NCBI RefSeq assembly: GCF_026151205.1
Contig: NC_087079.1
Location: 5,661,230 to 5,725,229 of the forward strand
Direction: 5' to 3'
DNA length: 64,000 nt
DNA from: Bolinopsis microptera
Taxonomy: Eukaryota > Ctenophora > Tentaculata > Lobata > Bolinopsidae
In this document: positions 13,241-27,623 of the stretch, one piece after another
How the letters are laid out: each line of letters starts with the position of its first letter
Numbering within the stretch: position 1 is the first letter of the stretch
Made by a program: the position numbers and the translations under genes
Notes under the pieces: generated by a model
What the model was told of the DNA's origin: nothing
Database searches by the model: none
The model's input: only the letters and a program-made list of their open reading frames with translations

Positions 13241-15685
13241 CAAGGGTATAGGACTGCGCAGAGTTCCTACCACTCCCACTATCCACTACCTGTGGGGTTA
13301 GTGTTAGCGTCTAGTTTCGGAGCCTTGTGTACCAGGGACCAGGTTACAGGACTGCAGCGTTCCCTAACCACTTCCCACTATCAACTACCTGTGGGGTTAG
13401 TGTTAGGAGCTAGGATTCAGAGCCCTTGGTGTACCAGGGACAGGTACAGGATTGCAGAGTTCCCTACCCATCCCACTATCACGGACCTGTGGGGTTAGTG
13501 TTAGTGGGTCTAGTTTTTCTGAGCCTTGTGTACCAGGGACAGGTACAGGACTGAGGAGTTCCCTACACTCCCACTATCACTACCTGTGGGGTTAGTGTTT
13601 AGAGTTTGTTTCAGAGGCCTTGTTTAACCAGGGACAGGTTTCAGGACTGAGAGTCTCCCTTAACCACTCCCACTATATCATACCTGTGGGGTTGGTTAGT
13701 TATTTAGAGGTCTAGTTTCAGTGGGACTTGTGTACCAGGGTCAGGTAAGGGGAACTGCAGAGTTCCCTACCCACTCCCCTATCACTACCTGTGGGCGTTA
13801 GTGTCTCAGGGGTCTTTTTTCAGGAGCCTTGTGTACCAGGGGACAGGTCAGGACATGCAGTAGTTTTCCCTTACCACTCCCACTATCACTACAGGTGGGG
13901 TTAGTGTTAGAGTCTTAGTTTCAGAGCCTTGGGATACCGGGGAACAGGTACAGGGCAATGCAGAGTTCCCTAACCACTCCCACTATCACTACCTGTGGGG
14001 TTAGTGTAGAGTCTAGTTTCAGAGCCTTGTGTACCAGGGGACAGGTATTGGGACTGCAGAGATCTCCATACCACTCCACTATCAATCAATACCTGTGGGG
14101 AATGTTAAGAGGTTCTAGTTTCAGAGGCCTTGGTGTACCAGGGACAGGTACAGGGACCTGCAGAGTTCCCTACCACCCTCCCAATATCACTACCTGTGGG
14201 GTTAGTGTTTTCAGGACGTCCTACAAGCCCATCTCATCACTGCGAGAGATGAGAGAGATACATCTCCTCCCCCCCTTCTCTCCACTCCAGTGATCCCCCA
14301 CCCGTCCCACACCCTGTTACTAGATTCCGGCTGTGTGTGTCGCACTCACTATAGAGCTCACCCACACTTCTATTACCCTTATCCCTCCCAACCCCACATC
14401 ATCCTAGTCACGCCACAGTTACTGCTGAGTTCCTACCACTACCACTATCACTTTCTGTGGGGTTAGTGTAGAGTTAGTTTCAGAGCCTTGTGTACCAGGG
14501 GGGACAGGTACAGGACTGCAGAGATCCCTACCCACTCCCACTATCACTACTGTGGGGTTTGGGTTAGGTCTGTTTTCAGAGCCTTGTGTACCCAGGGAAA
14601 GGTTAACAGGGACTGCCAGAGTTCCCTACCACTCCCACTATCACTCACCTTGTTGGGGGTTGCATCCTCGACGCGCCTGCTGTCAGTGACCATCATCGCA
14701 CGTCTAGTTTCAGAGCCATGTGTCACAGGGACAGGTTCAGACTGCAGTAGTCCCTACCACTCCCACTATCACTACCTGTGGGGTTAGGTTAGAGTCAGTT
14801 TCAGAGCCTTGTGTACCAAGGGGACCAGGTACAGGACTGGCAGGGAATAGGTTCCCTACCACTACCACTATCACTACCCTGGGTGGGGGTTGCGTTTTTG
14901 TTAGTAGTGAGAGGTCTAGTTTTGGTTTTAGGAGTCTTCTAGTTTTCAGAGTGCCTTTGTGTTCCTAGGGGGGACCAGGTACAGGTACAGGATTTTAGGG
15001 AGGGTCAGGGGACAGGGTTTACAGGACTGCTGGGAGTTTGTGTTTGCCCGTGCACAAATGCCAACTCCCTCTATACTCCACTGTCGGGGGTTTTAAGTTG
15101 TTTTAGAGTCTAGTTTTCCGATCCTTTGTGTGTACCAGGGACATGTAACAGCACAGGGACTGAGAGTTTCACTGGCCACTCCCACACTATCACTACCATG
15201 TGGGCGGGGTTAGTGTTAGAGTTAGTTTCAGAGCCTTGTAAACAGGAAAGGTACAGGATGCAGAGTTCCCAGCCACTCCATATCACTACTGTGGTGTTTA
15301 GTGTTAGAGTTAGTTTTTCAGGAAGCCTTGGTACCAGGGACAGGTACAGGAATGCAGAAGTTACCTGCCACTCCCACTATCACTACCTGTGGGGTTAGTG
15401 TTGGAGTTTAGGTTTCAGAAGCCTTGTGTACCCAGGGACAGTGTACAGTACTTGCAGAGTTCCCTACGCTCCCAATTATCACACCTGTGGGTTAGTTTTA
15501 GTGTCTAGTTTCAGGGCCTTGTGTACCAGGGGACAGTTACAGGACTGCAGAAGTTTTCCCTTAACCACTCCCACTATCAACTACCTGTGGGGTTAGTGTT
15601 AGGGTCTAGTTTTCAGAGGCCTTGTGTACCATGGCAGGTACAGGGCTGCAGAGTTTCCTTACCACTCACTATCACTACTGTGGGG
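13241..15685 (-). repeat. 94-bp minisatellite, right (reversed) half
   Basis: The same 94-bp unit as the left half appears in reverse complement, again about 21-23 units, interrupted by non-repeat segments at about 14,215-14,425, 14,655-14,700 and 14,885-15,110. The orientation switches within one unit near 13,230-13,245, at the nearly self-complementary CCTGTCCCTGG part of the unit. Confidence 0.95.
14215..14425. other. Non-repeat segment inside the right-hand array
   Basis: About 210 bases with no similarity to the 94-bp unit interrupt the array and have no counterpart in the left half. The segment is C-rich with short GAGA-like stretches. It could be a true insertion or a stretch of low-quality base calls. 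It encodes nothing I recognise. Confidence 0.6.
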
Positions 15686-17349
15686 GTTTGAAGAACCTTT
15701 TATCAAATTTGCTTCTTTTGTGTCTCATTAAGGACAATGTTGTTATAAAATTTAATCATGTTGTTTTGGATCTGGAGTCTTCACCACTCTCATAATTCTA
15801 ATATTCGAATGGGATCGACTAATAAAACTGTAACCAAATATAAGTACGACTTTGCCTGAAAGTTGAGAACATTGGTTGTTATGCTCTGATATGAAATTGG
15901 GAAATAATTTACATGACAACAGGAGATATTGGCGTGCAAGCTGATCGGCAAAACTAATTAGCGAAAAAAAACAAACAAGCGAATGAATGATTAGAAAGGT
16001 TGAATTGTGGTATAGTGGCAGTTTAGAATTGGCTGTCGAGATTTGCAGTTTTAATTTAAAATCGATGGCATACCGGTGTTTCCACTTGAAAAAGCTAGGA
16101 AATCGGAACATACTTTACTTAACTTATGTTTACTGTAGAATTAAAAACGGTTAATCCGTGGTCTGGTAAAGAATGTTTTTTCTATTTGATTGGCTACCTT
16201 ACCGACGGATTTCTTAAAAAACAGCAGCTCTTAATTGCTGCACTATAACGATATAAACTAGTCCACTCTTCATGGACGTTAAAATACCAGTAAATTGTAG
16301 CGGAGAAGTATGGGCCCTTGTTGTTGAGGTGAGAGGGAATCCCGGAAGTCTCAAGAATATCAGATATATTTGTTATATTCGTCCCCATCCACTGTATAAC
16401 ATGATATTGTGCCCTGGGAGTTCGAAGGTTGGTTAGGTCAAAATAAAAAGCGAAGTGAAAGGAGAGGCTGTTCAAAAAAAAAATATTATTTCACCGCACA
16501 TTCAAACCAATTACAAAGCAAACAACATTAACTAATACGGGTTAACTCTCTGCTAATAATCGTACGCGTGCCAAGTTATTTCCGCATATCCTTGACGGCT
16601 CACTTTTTCTAGAATGAGGTTATAAAATAAATACACTTATTGTCTTACCCAAAAACCTTCTTAATTATCAAACATAAACATAATTTTGATTTAGGCTGTT
16701 TGCTAGGCAGTGTGGCACTTCTATCCAAAATATTACTACAAAGAAAAACCTAAACATTTGACTTTTACTCTCTAAGTAGTATTATCAAGAACAAAAAGGA
16801 AAATGACCCGTTTCTAAATAGTTCAACTTTTATGAAAAACAGGTGACGCCTATTGAGCCATTTGATATGAATAATATTAAAGGAGCAATGACGATACTAT
16901 GTATATAAATGTATATAATAAACGATTATGGCACTCAAATGAAAATAGCAAAAAACGGCAGTAACTCATCATGTAGTCATAGTCTGATGTAAACTATAGT
17001 ATTTTATATTGATGAAGGAATATTGTCTTGAAAACGAGGGAGGTAATGTTAATTAAACATTGGAGATCAAGGGGCCATTCAAGGGAGCCTGATTATAGAA
17101 TACATCTAATTCTAAATGAGAACTAGGTCTGAATATATTGTGTACTAATTATTTCTATTGGGACGATGGAGTCGGGCCGGGTGCTGGCCCAATATTTACT
17201 GATTATTAATGAAAAGTTGGCTTTTCAAATAATATTATTTATTGATAAAAGCGTCCGTGTTGATCACCTCTTTTACCGACGAAGTAGGTCAATAAGGTAG
17301 CGTATATAATTAAGAAAGCAAACCCGACACATAGCCTCGGGTAAAGGAT

Positions 17350-18530
17350 ACTAGGGCGTAGGAAACAAAAAGGCCGGTAGACGCAAAGAGCGGAGGACAC
17401 TAGGGGACCGTAGGAAACACAGGCGGTAGGAGCAAGAGCGGAGGTCACGAGGGCGAGGAAAACAAAAGGTGGTAGACGCAGCGCGGAGGACATAGGGGCG
17501 TAGGAAACAAAGGTGGTAGACGCAAGATGCGCAGGAACTAGGGGCGTAGGAAACAAAGGCGGGTAGACGCAAGAGAGGAGGACACTAGGGCGTAGGAAAC
17601 AAGGTGGTAGACGCAAGAGGGAGGTGAACCCCCCCCCCAAAAACCTTTTTAAAGGGCGTAGGAAACAAAGGTGGTAGACGCAAGAGCGGAGGACATAGGG
17701 CGTAGGAAACAAAGGCGGTAGGACGCAAGAGGAGGAGGACCCGAGGGCGTAGGAAACAAAGGCGGTAGACGCAGAGGGAGGACACGCGGGCGTATGAAAA
17801 CAAAGGCCGGTAGGAACGAAGAGGGAGGGACACTAGGGCGTAGAACAAAAGGCGGTAGAGCAAAGAGCGGAGGGGACCATAGGCGAAGGAAACAAAGGCG
17901 GCCCCCCCCCCCCCCCTAGACGCAAGAGCGGAGGCACTAGGGCGTAGGAAACAAAAGGTGGTAGAGGCAAGGCGGGGCACTAGGGGCCGTAGGAAACTAC
18001 ACTCAAGACGCGGTAGGACGCACTAGAGCGGAGGACACGAGGGCGTAGGAAACAAAGGCGGTAGACGCAAGAGGGAGGACACGAGGGCGTTGGAAACAAA
18101 GGCGGTGACGCAAGAGCGGAGGGACACTCACGTGCGACCCACGTTAGGAAACAAAGCGCACGGTTAGACGCAAGAGAGGAGGCATAGGGCGTAGGAAACA
18201 AAGGCGGTAGAAGCAAAAGAGCGGATGGACACTAGGGCGTAGGAAACAAAAGGCGGTAGGACGCAAAGACCGGAGGAACACTAGGGCGTAGGAAACAAAG
18301 GGCGGTAGAGCATGGCGCGGAGGGACCAAGAAGGGGCCGTAGGAAACAAAGGTGGTAGACGCAAAGATGCGGAGGACACGAGGGGCGTAGGAAACAAAGG
18401 CGGTAGAGCAAGAGCGGAGGGACACCTAGGGGTAGGTAACAAAGGCGGTCGACGCAGAAGCGGAGGTACTAGGGCGTAGGAAACAAAGGTGGCTAGGGAC
18501 GCAAGAGCGGAGGACACAGGGCGTAGGAAA
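17350..18530 (-). repeat. 45-bp minisatellite, right-arm copy
   Basis: This is the reverse complement of the 8,440-9,575 array, with the same 45-bp unit and similar copy number. The indels differ from those in the left arm, and two C/G runs (about 17,628-17,638 and 17,902-17,916) are absent from the mirror. Long minus-strand frames here are produced by the repeat period alone. Confidence 0.93.
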
Positions 18531-19495
18531 ACAGGGCGTACTTTCCTTAAAGGGTGCAGTTGGATTAATAAGGGCGAATCACATGATCATTTTCGTATGA
18601 TGACACGAAGGTCGGAAGAAAAAAACGGTCCCCTTAAATGATGGTCGTTTTAACTGTTTAACTGAGGGATTGATGGTTTGGAATCTCCGCGTACGTGAAC
18701 ACATCAGTGAAATTCTGTCTACCAATGTAATCTCCTCCATACACTAGCCCCCCTCGTTGGTAGTATCATAGTACCCAGAATTTAAACCCGGGTAACCGTA
18801 AGCGTCAAGCGACTGCGAATAATTTTGTATGCCATTTTGTCACATGAAACCACTAGGCATTGTTTGTTTGGTCTAAGCACGTTACCAATCCCCAAAATCT
18901 GCTGCTGAGTTGACCTTGAGATATTTAAGGAAAATTCTTCAATGTTTTGGCTCGCTTAAAATCTGGGTGATTAATTTGTGGACATCACTTTTTTGTTTCA
19001 AATTTAAACGTGAGTAGATCAATTCTTCGAGCTAAGCTTTACCTCAACCAGACTGTTGAGAACTCAAAAAACCGTTCTATACCTGTTTAAAGTGATTCAT
19101 GTGATTCGCCCTCGTGTCCACCTTTTAAGAAAGTAACCGCCTTGTGTCGGTACGCCCCTCGTGTCCGGTTCCCATAGGTCTATTGTGGACAGAAACCAAA
19201 AAATCTCATCGAAAGTACCGCTCCAATTTGGAGAGGACGCTGAAGGGAATTTTCTATCAGGATCTAATTATGAATATAAACTCTTGATTGATTTCAGGGA
19301 TTTACTTATTAATATTATGTAAAGAGAGTTCCGGATTAGGGTAAAAGATGAATTCTTGGAAAATCTTAGGAGTTCCATTCACAATTACATAATATTACGT
19401 TATCAGCCGGGGGGAGGAGGAGGGGGGGGGGGTTTCCAAATGATTACGCTAGTATAATTTTTACACAATAGCTCTGTGTAAAAATGATTCGGGCC

Positions 19496-19497
<2 letters not shown>

Positions 19498-19562
<65 letters not shown>
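19498..19562. repeat. 65-base C homopolymer
   Basis: An uninterrupted C run occurs where the mirrored site (7,561-7,570) has only about ten C. Such a length jump between otherwise matching arms points to a base-calling artefact. Confidence 0.9.
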
Positions 19563-22500
19563 TAGGGGAGGGGGGTTAAAAATGTGCCAAAAAGTGATTA
19601 GTAATTATATAAACGACCCCGTATAACCAAAAACTGACCGCATCAAAACCCTAAAAATGTAAGCCTTCAGGGGATGTATTTGAAAAACAAAAAAAGCTAG
19701 GTATTGGGACAGTGGGCATATTACAAGGATAATAACACTTAAAAGATTGTTAATAACAAAAATGCTCCATATATCCTTGAGATTAAAAGAGCAGTCCTGA
19801 GGACCGCTATTTTATCGCTATACAAGTAAACAATGAGTAGTGTCTTTACTGTGTGAATATCTGATAGCAGTATGTTTCACAGTATATAATAAATAATAAG
19901 TTCAGCAAAAAAAATTTGTGATGCCGAAAAGGTACAAAAGTTATCCAGGACTGAATAAAACTGTTTAGGACTGATTTTGAGCGATTCATATATCCACTGG
20001 TGAATCTCACAGGAATATGAACGTAATTCTTAAAGACAATACGCTCATAGTTTTGGAAAACATAATATGTAAAAGGTTAGAGTGTGTAGAGATAGCAGGG
20101 ACAAAAGGATTTCGCGGCATGACGAAATCGGCGAAAAATTTCCATTCTCCGCGACAAATGATTATGTGTAGTTTAATGATAGAGCCTGTTTTAAAATTTC
20201 GCGGTTACCGGCGTAATTTGGCCAAAATAATCGCGAAATCCTTTTGTCCTGAGAGATAGTGACTAGTTAATCAGGTGGTATCTGACCAGACAAAAGACGT
20301 AATATGTAGCAACAGGACATAAGTTGAGATCCGAATGCTATAGAAAAATTTTTATGGAAATCATAAATCAGAGTGTTTGCCAAGTGCATTCATTGTCATC
20401 GTACGAAAAAATAAAATGAAATGGAAATTGACTTTTCTTTATATTGTAAATAAATCGCAGTAGCTGGTGAAAAAAAATATAGACGTCTTCTTCCCTTCAT
20501 ACGAGTCACCATGTTCATTATAATCTTTAATCCAGTATTAAATCAGTTACAGTTCGTGTAGGTGGCAGCTTGTTTCAATGTCCCTTATTCTAACAGCAGC
20601 CTGCCCTCAGTAATCTGTTCCTAAACTGGATACTTGGATAGTGGATAAGGGCGTTCACCATTTTACCCATATGAATGACCCCTAAATCAGTAATTCTGTC
20701 AAGTAAAGAGTTTACACTAAAATATCCTGTGTTTTTCCTCAGCCCTACATCAACTTTGATGAGTTATGGTCAAATCAATATTTAAATAATATAAGTCGTT
20801 AATATTAATATAAGTCCATTTAATAATATGAGTCATAAACTTAAATTAAACAGTGGCCATTTACACGCCCTTTAGGTTTATGTTCTGAGACAACGGATAA
20901 GTTATCTTTCAATAATTGTCTTGAGGAAGCTGTAAAAGTTGATTATGATTTTGGCTCTTTAATGAAATTATTAATCAATTAAAAAAACTTTATCCTCTAA
21001 TTGATTAACTAATTACTCAATTACCTCTTCCTCGATGTTGGTGACAACCCTCTACGGGGTGAGATGACAGTGGAAAGGTTTCTTCCGAAACGTATCAGAT
21101 CCTCTTTCCCTTGCCAGCGACCGTTACTTGTCAAAGGTAATTATCATTAATTCATTAACTTATATATTCGTAATTGTAATTAAGTATTTATTAAGTTATC
21201 TATACAGAGGGAATTTGTTTTTCCCTCTTGAATAATTCAAAATTACTAGATGAATTGTTGTAAAATACTGAGATCAAAACTATCAATATCGCTATCGTTC
21301 AAACAAGTTTGCAAAGGCGTTTCCATCTTCAGTGACATAAAGCCCTGAAATTGTAAAAGTAGTAAAAACCCAAAATCCTTAAACATTCTGATCACTCTTA
21401 AACAACGGTTATTAAAGTGATAAATTAAGATGTGGAGGAGTAAGGGAAAGGCCAAATGGATGTATAGTGTTAAATTCCAAAGGTTTTAAAGGATTCTTGA
21501 GTAGTTTGAATATAATTTATGTTACGGACAATTCCAAAGTTTTTAGGACTAGAATTATCAATAATTGGGACACATTACAAATTTTGTTAAAATCTTCCTG
21601 TGTCTAAAAAAACTGATCCAACAACTGTAAACCCAAACTAATATTCATCACTTGTTTTCTCTACCTTACCACATTTAAAGTTTATAATATTTGACCCTAT
21701 GTTCGCCGTTTCCTAACCCCGTAGAGATCGAGTTGTGCGACCGAGTAAGCCTTTCCACGACACTACATGGGAAAACAGATAAATGATGTGTCAGCTCTGG
21801 CAGTTTCCAGGGAATGCTTTAACCTTCTTGCGTTCACTTTGATTTCACGGGTGCCCTTTGGGGACAAGTTCACAACATTTACATCTTGGCACATTGCATT
21901 TGCTGGTTGGGCCATGTTGAGCTCCTAAAAGCAAGTTCTTTCAATTTGAGAGGCGAGATTTTTAGGCTTGGCCCTGTTTTCTTATGTGGAACTGAAAAAA
22001 TTGTTCTTCCTAGGGTGTGTTGGATTGTTGAGGAGGTCTCTTGGGTGTACCAGCAGTGTCACTTTCACTGAAACTCCTCGTTCTTGAGCAGGTGTTCTTC
22101 ATTACTTCTTAGTCAACTCGACACGATCATTCATCACTACCCTAAGTTGATATGACCCTGATTGGTGAGATGTAATGATGTTGGGTCATCTGGGAGCCTG
22201 CAACTTTGGCGTGGGACAGTGATTCTTGCTGTGATGAGGACATTAATTACTGATGTTCACTATCATTTTTTTTTTAGGGTTAACATGCGGCAAGGACAGG
22301 TTTTTAGAGTTGTTGAGGATGTTCTTTCAGGCCCAGATTTTCTTGGCAGTGCATGATCCTTCTGAGTCTTAGGCATTGAGGAGTACACGATACGGAAATA
22401 GATATGGTTGGGTGGTGAGCTTTTAAAAAAATGTAAGTATGAACGAGAGATCTGGTTGGCTTTGATGAAAAACAAATTCCCGTTTGGAGGGATCCTAAGG

Positions 22501-22796
22501 AATCGAAGGTGAACATTATTGTCAAGGGAAAGATACGTATTACCAGGGAAACTTCTATTTGGTATGCATCAAATGATTAGGCCATGGGAGAGGAAGTGCT
22601 TTGATAAACATCTGGCCAATCCAAAATTTTGGAACTTATCTGTATTTTCCGCAAAACAAACTACCTGCTCGTCGTAATGTAACGCCTGGTGAAAACGATC
22701 TTTATTCATGAGCTCTGGGTTACTATAAAACAATTTGTTTCATTAGGTAGTAGACTGCTATGTTTGCGATATGGACACTAGGATCCACCCTAGGGA

Positions 22797-23069
22797 TTAA
22801 CGAATGAGCTGTATGAACCAATTTTGACGAAACACCCCAAGCAGAGGGATCGAAGGCTTCAATTCCACCCAATTTGGTGTAGCCATTTGGCTGAAAATCT
22901 TCATGACAATCTTCTCTGCATGATTGACATAGCGGAAATTCAAGGTTCTATGCCGAGGGGTGAGTGTTAGTGAACTCATAGAGGGCTTAACAGTCGTTGG
23001 TAAATGATTCTGAAGCCTTTTCATCTGTACTGGGGAATGTTTCACTATCCCACGAAAAATTCCAACCAT
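22797..23069 (-). other. Unrecognised 90-residue open frame, right arm
   Basis: This is the longest ordinary-composition frame in the arms. Its C-terminal 45 residues include NHAEKIVMKIF and GVFRQNWFIQLI. Parts of the peptide reappear in mirrored left-arm sequence near 3,930-4,190 in broken frames. That supports a real underlying coding stretch disrupted by errors, but no family is recognised and no start or splice signals can be judged. Confidence 0.25.
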
Positions 23070-24103
23070 TGAAGGGCTTCAGTGCTATCAGTTCAAAAGG
23101 TCAGAGCAGGAAATCTTTTTCAAGATCCTTTCTGGTATTGGCTAGCGAGGGAAAAACATTCACTGCGTTTTGTTATTCCATCCTGGAGTGGCCGTGATGA
23201 GCCTGAAGGGGCGGTTCGACTCCTGGTTTAAGGTATTCCTTTTGAAGTTTTGTGGATTTTAGGGTGGGGTTAGAAATAAGCTTTACCAGGTTTGAAGGGT
23301 GGGAGAAGTCCTCTTTGTTGTTAGTAAAAAATGTACCCATCAATGTTTAGATTGTTGTCTATACCCATTGATGTCATTTAGCTTCTTTTGGTGTAACAAA
23401 AGTTTTTTTTTTTCCCTCGATCCAAAAATCAAATAGTTCCTGGTGTAGTCTTGCCGTAGGGTCTTTAGCGAGCTTTTTATACAATAGGGGGTGTCGAGCT
23501 TTTCCTGGGTTCTTCGCTTTAGCTGGTATTAAATTATTATACTTATGAAATTTTAATAATCATAAATTAATTCACATTAAATATTCATTAATAATTGAAT
23601 AATTGCTCATTTTTGTTAGCAAAGTGATGTCTCCACTCAGTTTTTTTCTAACAAGTATGTCGACGTTTCGGCCCACGCCTTTGTCATGGGACGACTGACG
23701 AGGACGTTACAATTACGTTAAAAAATTAAATTAAAGTCAATAAATGTAATTGATTTGTAGTGTTGTAATTGTTTAAAGGTACACTTACAAATGTCGGGAT
23801 AAGCGATTAACAAGAGTAAACACGTTTGCATTTTTTTCGAAAAATAAAACCGTTGCTCTGGGATTTTTACAGTAGCCGGGTACTTCGCTGAGGGATGGCA
23901 CGTAGATTTGTCTAATGGAGTTGTTCTTTATCAATAGTTTATCTTTCAAATTTTACCTTACACATAAACTATTTTTTCGATCGTTCGTTGCTCCACAACG
24001 ATTCTTGGCTGGCGACTAATAACAGGTTTACCACAGAAAACTAACAGAGGTTACCACAGTAACTATTGGTGGTCAAAAAATTACACAAGCGTAATTATTT
24101 GGA

Positions 24104-24534
<431 letters not shown>

Positions 24535-25079
24535 TCGCTGATTACGTGAATATATATAAACGACAATATGTGTAATAGTATTGCGGCGAGCGATTTTCAA
24601 TCGCGTTCCTGAAAAATCGAGGTTAATAGTCTATCTTCTCTACAATTTTTTCTTGAGCAATCACCCTCAAACTTTTCAGGATATGTTCTTAGGAATCAGT
24701 TAGAAGAGAACTCTAGAGCTAGAATTTTCGGGATAGGCATTTTAAAGTTTTGTTTTCGTTTTTTTTAAATCTTGGGGACCTCTTAATAATCGACAAGAAA
24801 TCGGAGGTAAGGTCTGTCATCTTATCTCTATTAAAAAACAAACTATAAAAGTAGATTTCGGACGAAATTTGAGAAGAACCCTTAACGCAGTGTTGAATTC
24901 CCTACATGTAAAGATCATCCCCATTTTGCTCACAAGAAGTGGGTTATATGCCAAAGATTCACTATCTAGCTTTACTACTTGCAACGTAATAAATGTTAGG
25001 CTGCCCACTCAGAGAGAAACTTGAGGTCTTGAAGATGGTGTGAAGGTTCTCCTCACATATTACCAAACTAATGTATTCA

Positions 25080-25930
25080 GTATGAAGAAATTTAATGAGA
25101 ATTTACAGATCAAGAATTTTCCATTTACACAGGCTGCTTCGTGGTGACAAATTCTAATATTCGTCAATTTAAATGGCCAATCTGTCAAAATATAACACCA
25201 TGTTTAACTACTCCACTTAATTTATTAAAGCACTGTTCGAGGGGGGGGGACATTAGGCTGAGCGGAACTAAGCTCTGAATAGTGAATAATATTATCTTTA
25301 GCAACGTTTTCCAACTATTTGTATGATGGAAGCTGTAAGTTTTCTGTTCGTTTTTAGCTAACCCCACTCTGAGTGAGCTGAAGCTTTTTTACACACAATA
25401 CTCTGACGTGTAGCTGGGTTCCCCCACCTGTGCAACTTTACTTGTTCTGGTGTCGCGCCGGACACACCGACACAGATGGCGAGACTGGAAAAGGAACGCG
25501 TACAGACGGAATAAACTGTCAGGAGTCTGGATTTGTATCTATACCAGTTGTTACTCTACATGGGTGGTCGTGGCCATGTGACCTTCTATTCTACATGGAA
25601 TGTGTTTAGTACGGAACAGTTTGTTTTATGTAACCTTTCTGTGGAAGAGGCAACACCGCCAAATGGTTAACAACAAATGTGACGTATATTGGATTGCAGC
25701 CGGTTACAACTGATGACGCTGAGAAGGCAGACGCACACGAAATGATTTAGGTGTTTGCTTTTTTTAAGATGCTAATTTTTAGTTAACTCTCAGATTGTTT
25801 TCATCGTTGGTCCAACAACACTGGAAGTTTAACGAAGGACAGCTAAGAACGTTAACAATATTCTTATTTAAAACCGAAATTATAACCACGTCAGAGTAAG
25901 CACAATAGCAGCCCAGTAGACTTACAATAT
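25080..25930 (+). repeat. Dispersed repeat, copy A (arm sequence)
   Basis: This arm segment (mirrored at about 1,380-2,230) contains landmarks such as CCCCCACCTGTGCAA and GAGGCAACACC. It has a clear diverged copy in the same orientation at 28,580-29,600. Two shorter, more decayed relatives lie at 30,470-30,775 and 31,540-31,850. It is therefore a repeat of the genome, separate from the arm palindrome. Confidence 0.75.
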
Positions 25931-26004
25931 CAGCTACTCAATATAATTAGGCAAAAACCATAATAAAAAATAACAAACACAATACAGACTTAATACTACC
26001 TTAC

Positions 26005-26093
26005 CACCCACCCCCCCCCCCCCCCCCCCCCCCCCCCTCCACCCCCCTACCTACCTCATCCTAACCCCCCCCCCCCCCCCCACCCCCCCCCCC

Positions 26094-26135
<42 letters not shown>

Positions 26136-26349
26136 TCCCCCCCCCCCCCCCCACACCCACCCCCTTCCTCACCACCCCCCCGCCCCGCGCAACCCCCACC
26201 CCCCCCCCCCCCCCCCCCCCCCCCTCCCCCTCACACCCCCCCCCCTACCCCCCAACCCCCCCCCCCCCCCCCCACCCCCCCCCCCCCCTCCCCCCCCCAC
26301 CCCCCCATCCCTCCCACCCCCCCCCCCCTCCACCCCCACCCCCCCCCCC
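26005..26349. repeat. 345-base C-rich tract
   Basis: C runs are interrupted by scattered A and T. The mirrored left-arm site near 1,220 is a short GGGTGGTGGGT stretch. It is the third large one-arm C expansion in the right arm. Confidence 0.88.
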
Positions 26350-27623
26350 GATGAGTAGCCACTCCTAGAAATTAGGGGGGACACTCACCCCTGTAATAAC
26401 ACCAAAGAACGAAAACTCTAGGCACCTCTCCTCACCCCAAGATATCTCTAAACACTAAAATTAGATCATACGCAAGTCTCGGCCCACGCTGTGAGAGCAG
26501 GGGCGAGAGACGAGAGATGGCACGTTGATTTCTATTGTGGCCAGTCTCTTTGTTTATTTGGTTCTTTGTCTTGTAATTTGCTGTTTGAACCGTTACCTAC
26601 ACATTTGATAGAAAACAAAGCATTGAGAATGAAGTATTTTTAAATTTTCATAAAATGGTCACATGATATCAAATATATGGTAATAATTGAATAAAAAGTG
26701 TGGATTGAGTAAAAGTTTCGTTGGCTGCCATATGGACTAGTTAAAAAGTAGGGCCTTAAGACTTAGGAATACTTCTTACGGAAACTCATATTCTTGAAAC
26801 AATGTTCCCTGGCACAAAGTTGTGTATCTTTTCCATTCGGTGATGGAAAAAAAAACACATAGCACGATACGTGAAACACACAGTGATGGCACCACATAAC
26901 GGTCGTCCCCTTTTCCACAAATCGTAGGGTGCACATCTGCAGAAAAGTTTCGTTTATGCGATAAATCTGTACCCCTCGGTTGATCGTGCCCTTCACTGTC
27001 CCCTGCTCACTGTTCGTATGCCACTACTTGTAGTTCAAGAACTGTTTTTCTTCCAAAACAGTTTTCTTGAAAAAATGGGCAGTTCCGATACCCACAGTCG
27101 CGTCTTTTTTCTCGACTGCAGGACGTCGGGAAATAATAGTGCTCTCCTGGCAAAATTAATGACCAACCACTCCAATTCTGTCTTAAGATACCACGTCTCG
27201 TGATTGCAGATACCGCATGGACACCAAGTCGAGAACATCTTTATCAAGTCTTGAAATGCAGTTCTGAGTTTCTGAATCGGATTGTTGATGATCTGCCCCT
27301 TCATTCACTGTCATAGTCATTATTTAGCCTTACTGTACTCGGCTCATCAATCGCTGCTCAGATCACTAGCTGGAAGTTTTGGATCGGCGCCTAGTATCCT
27401 GATTGTTATTCGTTGCTCCATTTATCAAAATCTTGCATGTAGTCTTCCGTATTCATATTTTTTCCGAATTCATCGTCAATGCCCTGTCTGTTTCGGGTTC
27501 AAAAATCCATACGCGTAATGTAAGAATGTCGAAATTACGCGAGGCTAAAAAAGGATATTATCAATTTAACAACGTTAATCAGCGCCAACTAAACTAACCA
27601 TACACGAGTCATAAAAATAATGG

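Noticed and set aside
14341-14356. CACTCACTATAG, resembling part of the T7 promoter, which could hint at vector or adapter sequence
   Set aside because: Only the inner part matches, the TAATACG start is missing, and flanking bases are not vector-like. Likely chance.
11335-15398. Frames with repeated YQGTGTG, HYHYLWG and VFRALCT peptides
   Set aside because: They are translations of the 94-bp minisatellite shifted by indels, not proteins.
8440-15685. Tandem arrays considered as CRISPR-like repeats
   Set aside because: Units are contiguous without unique spacers, and the surrounding DNA is animal.
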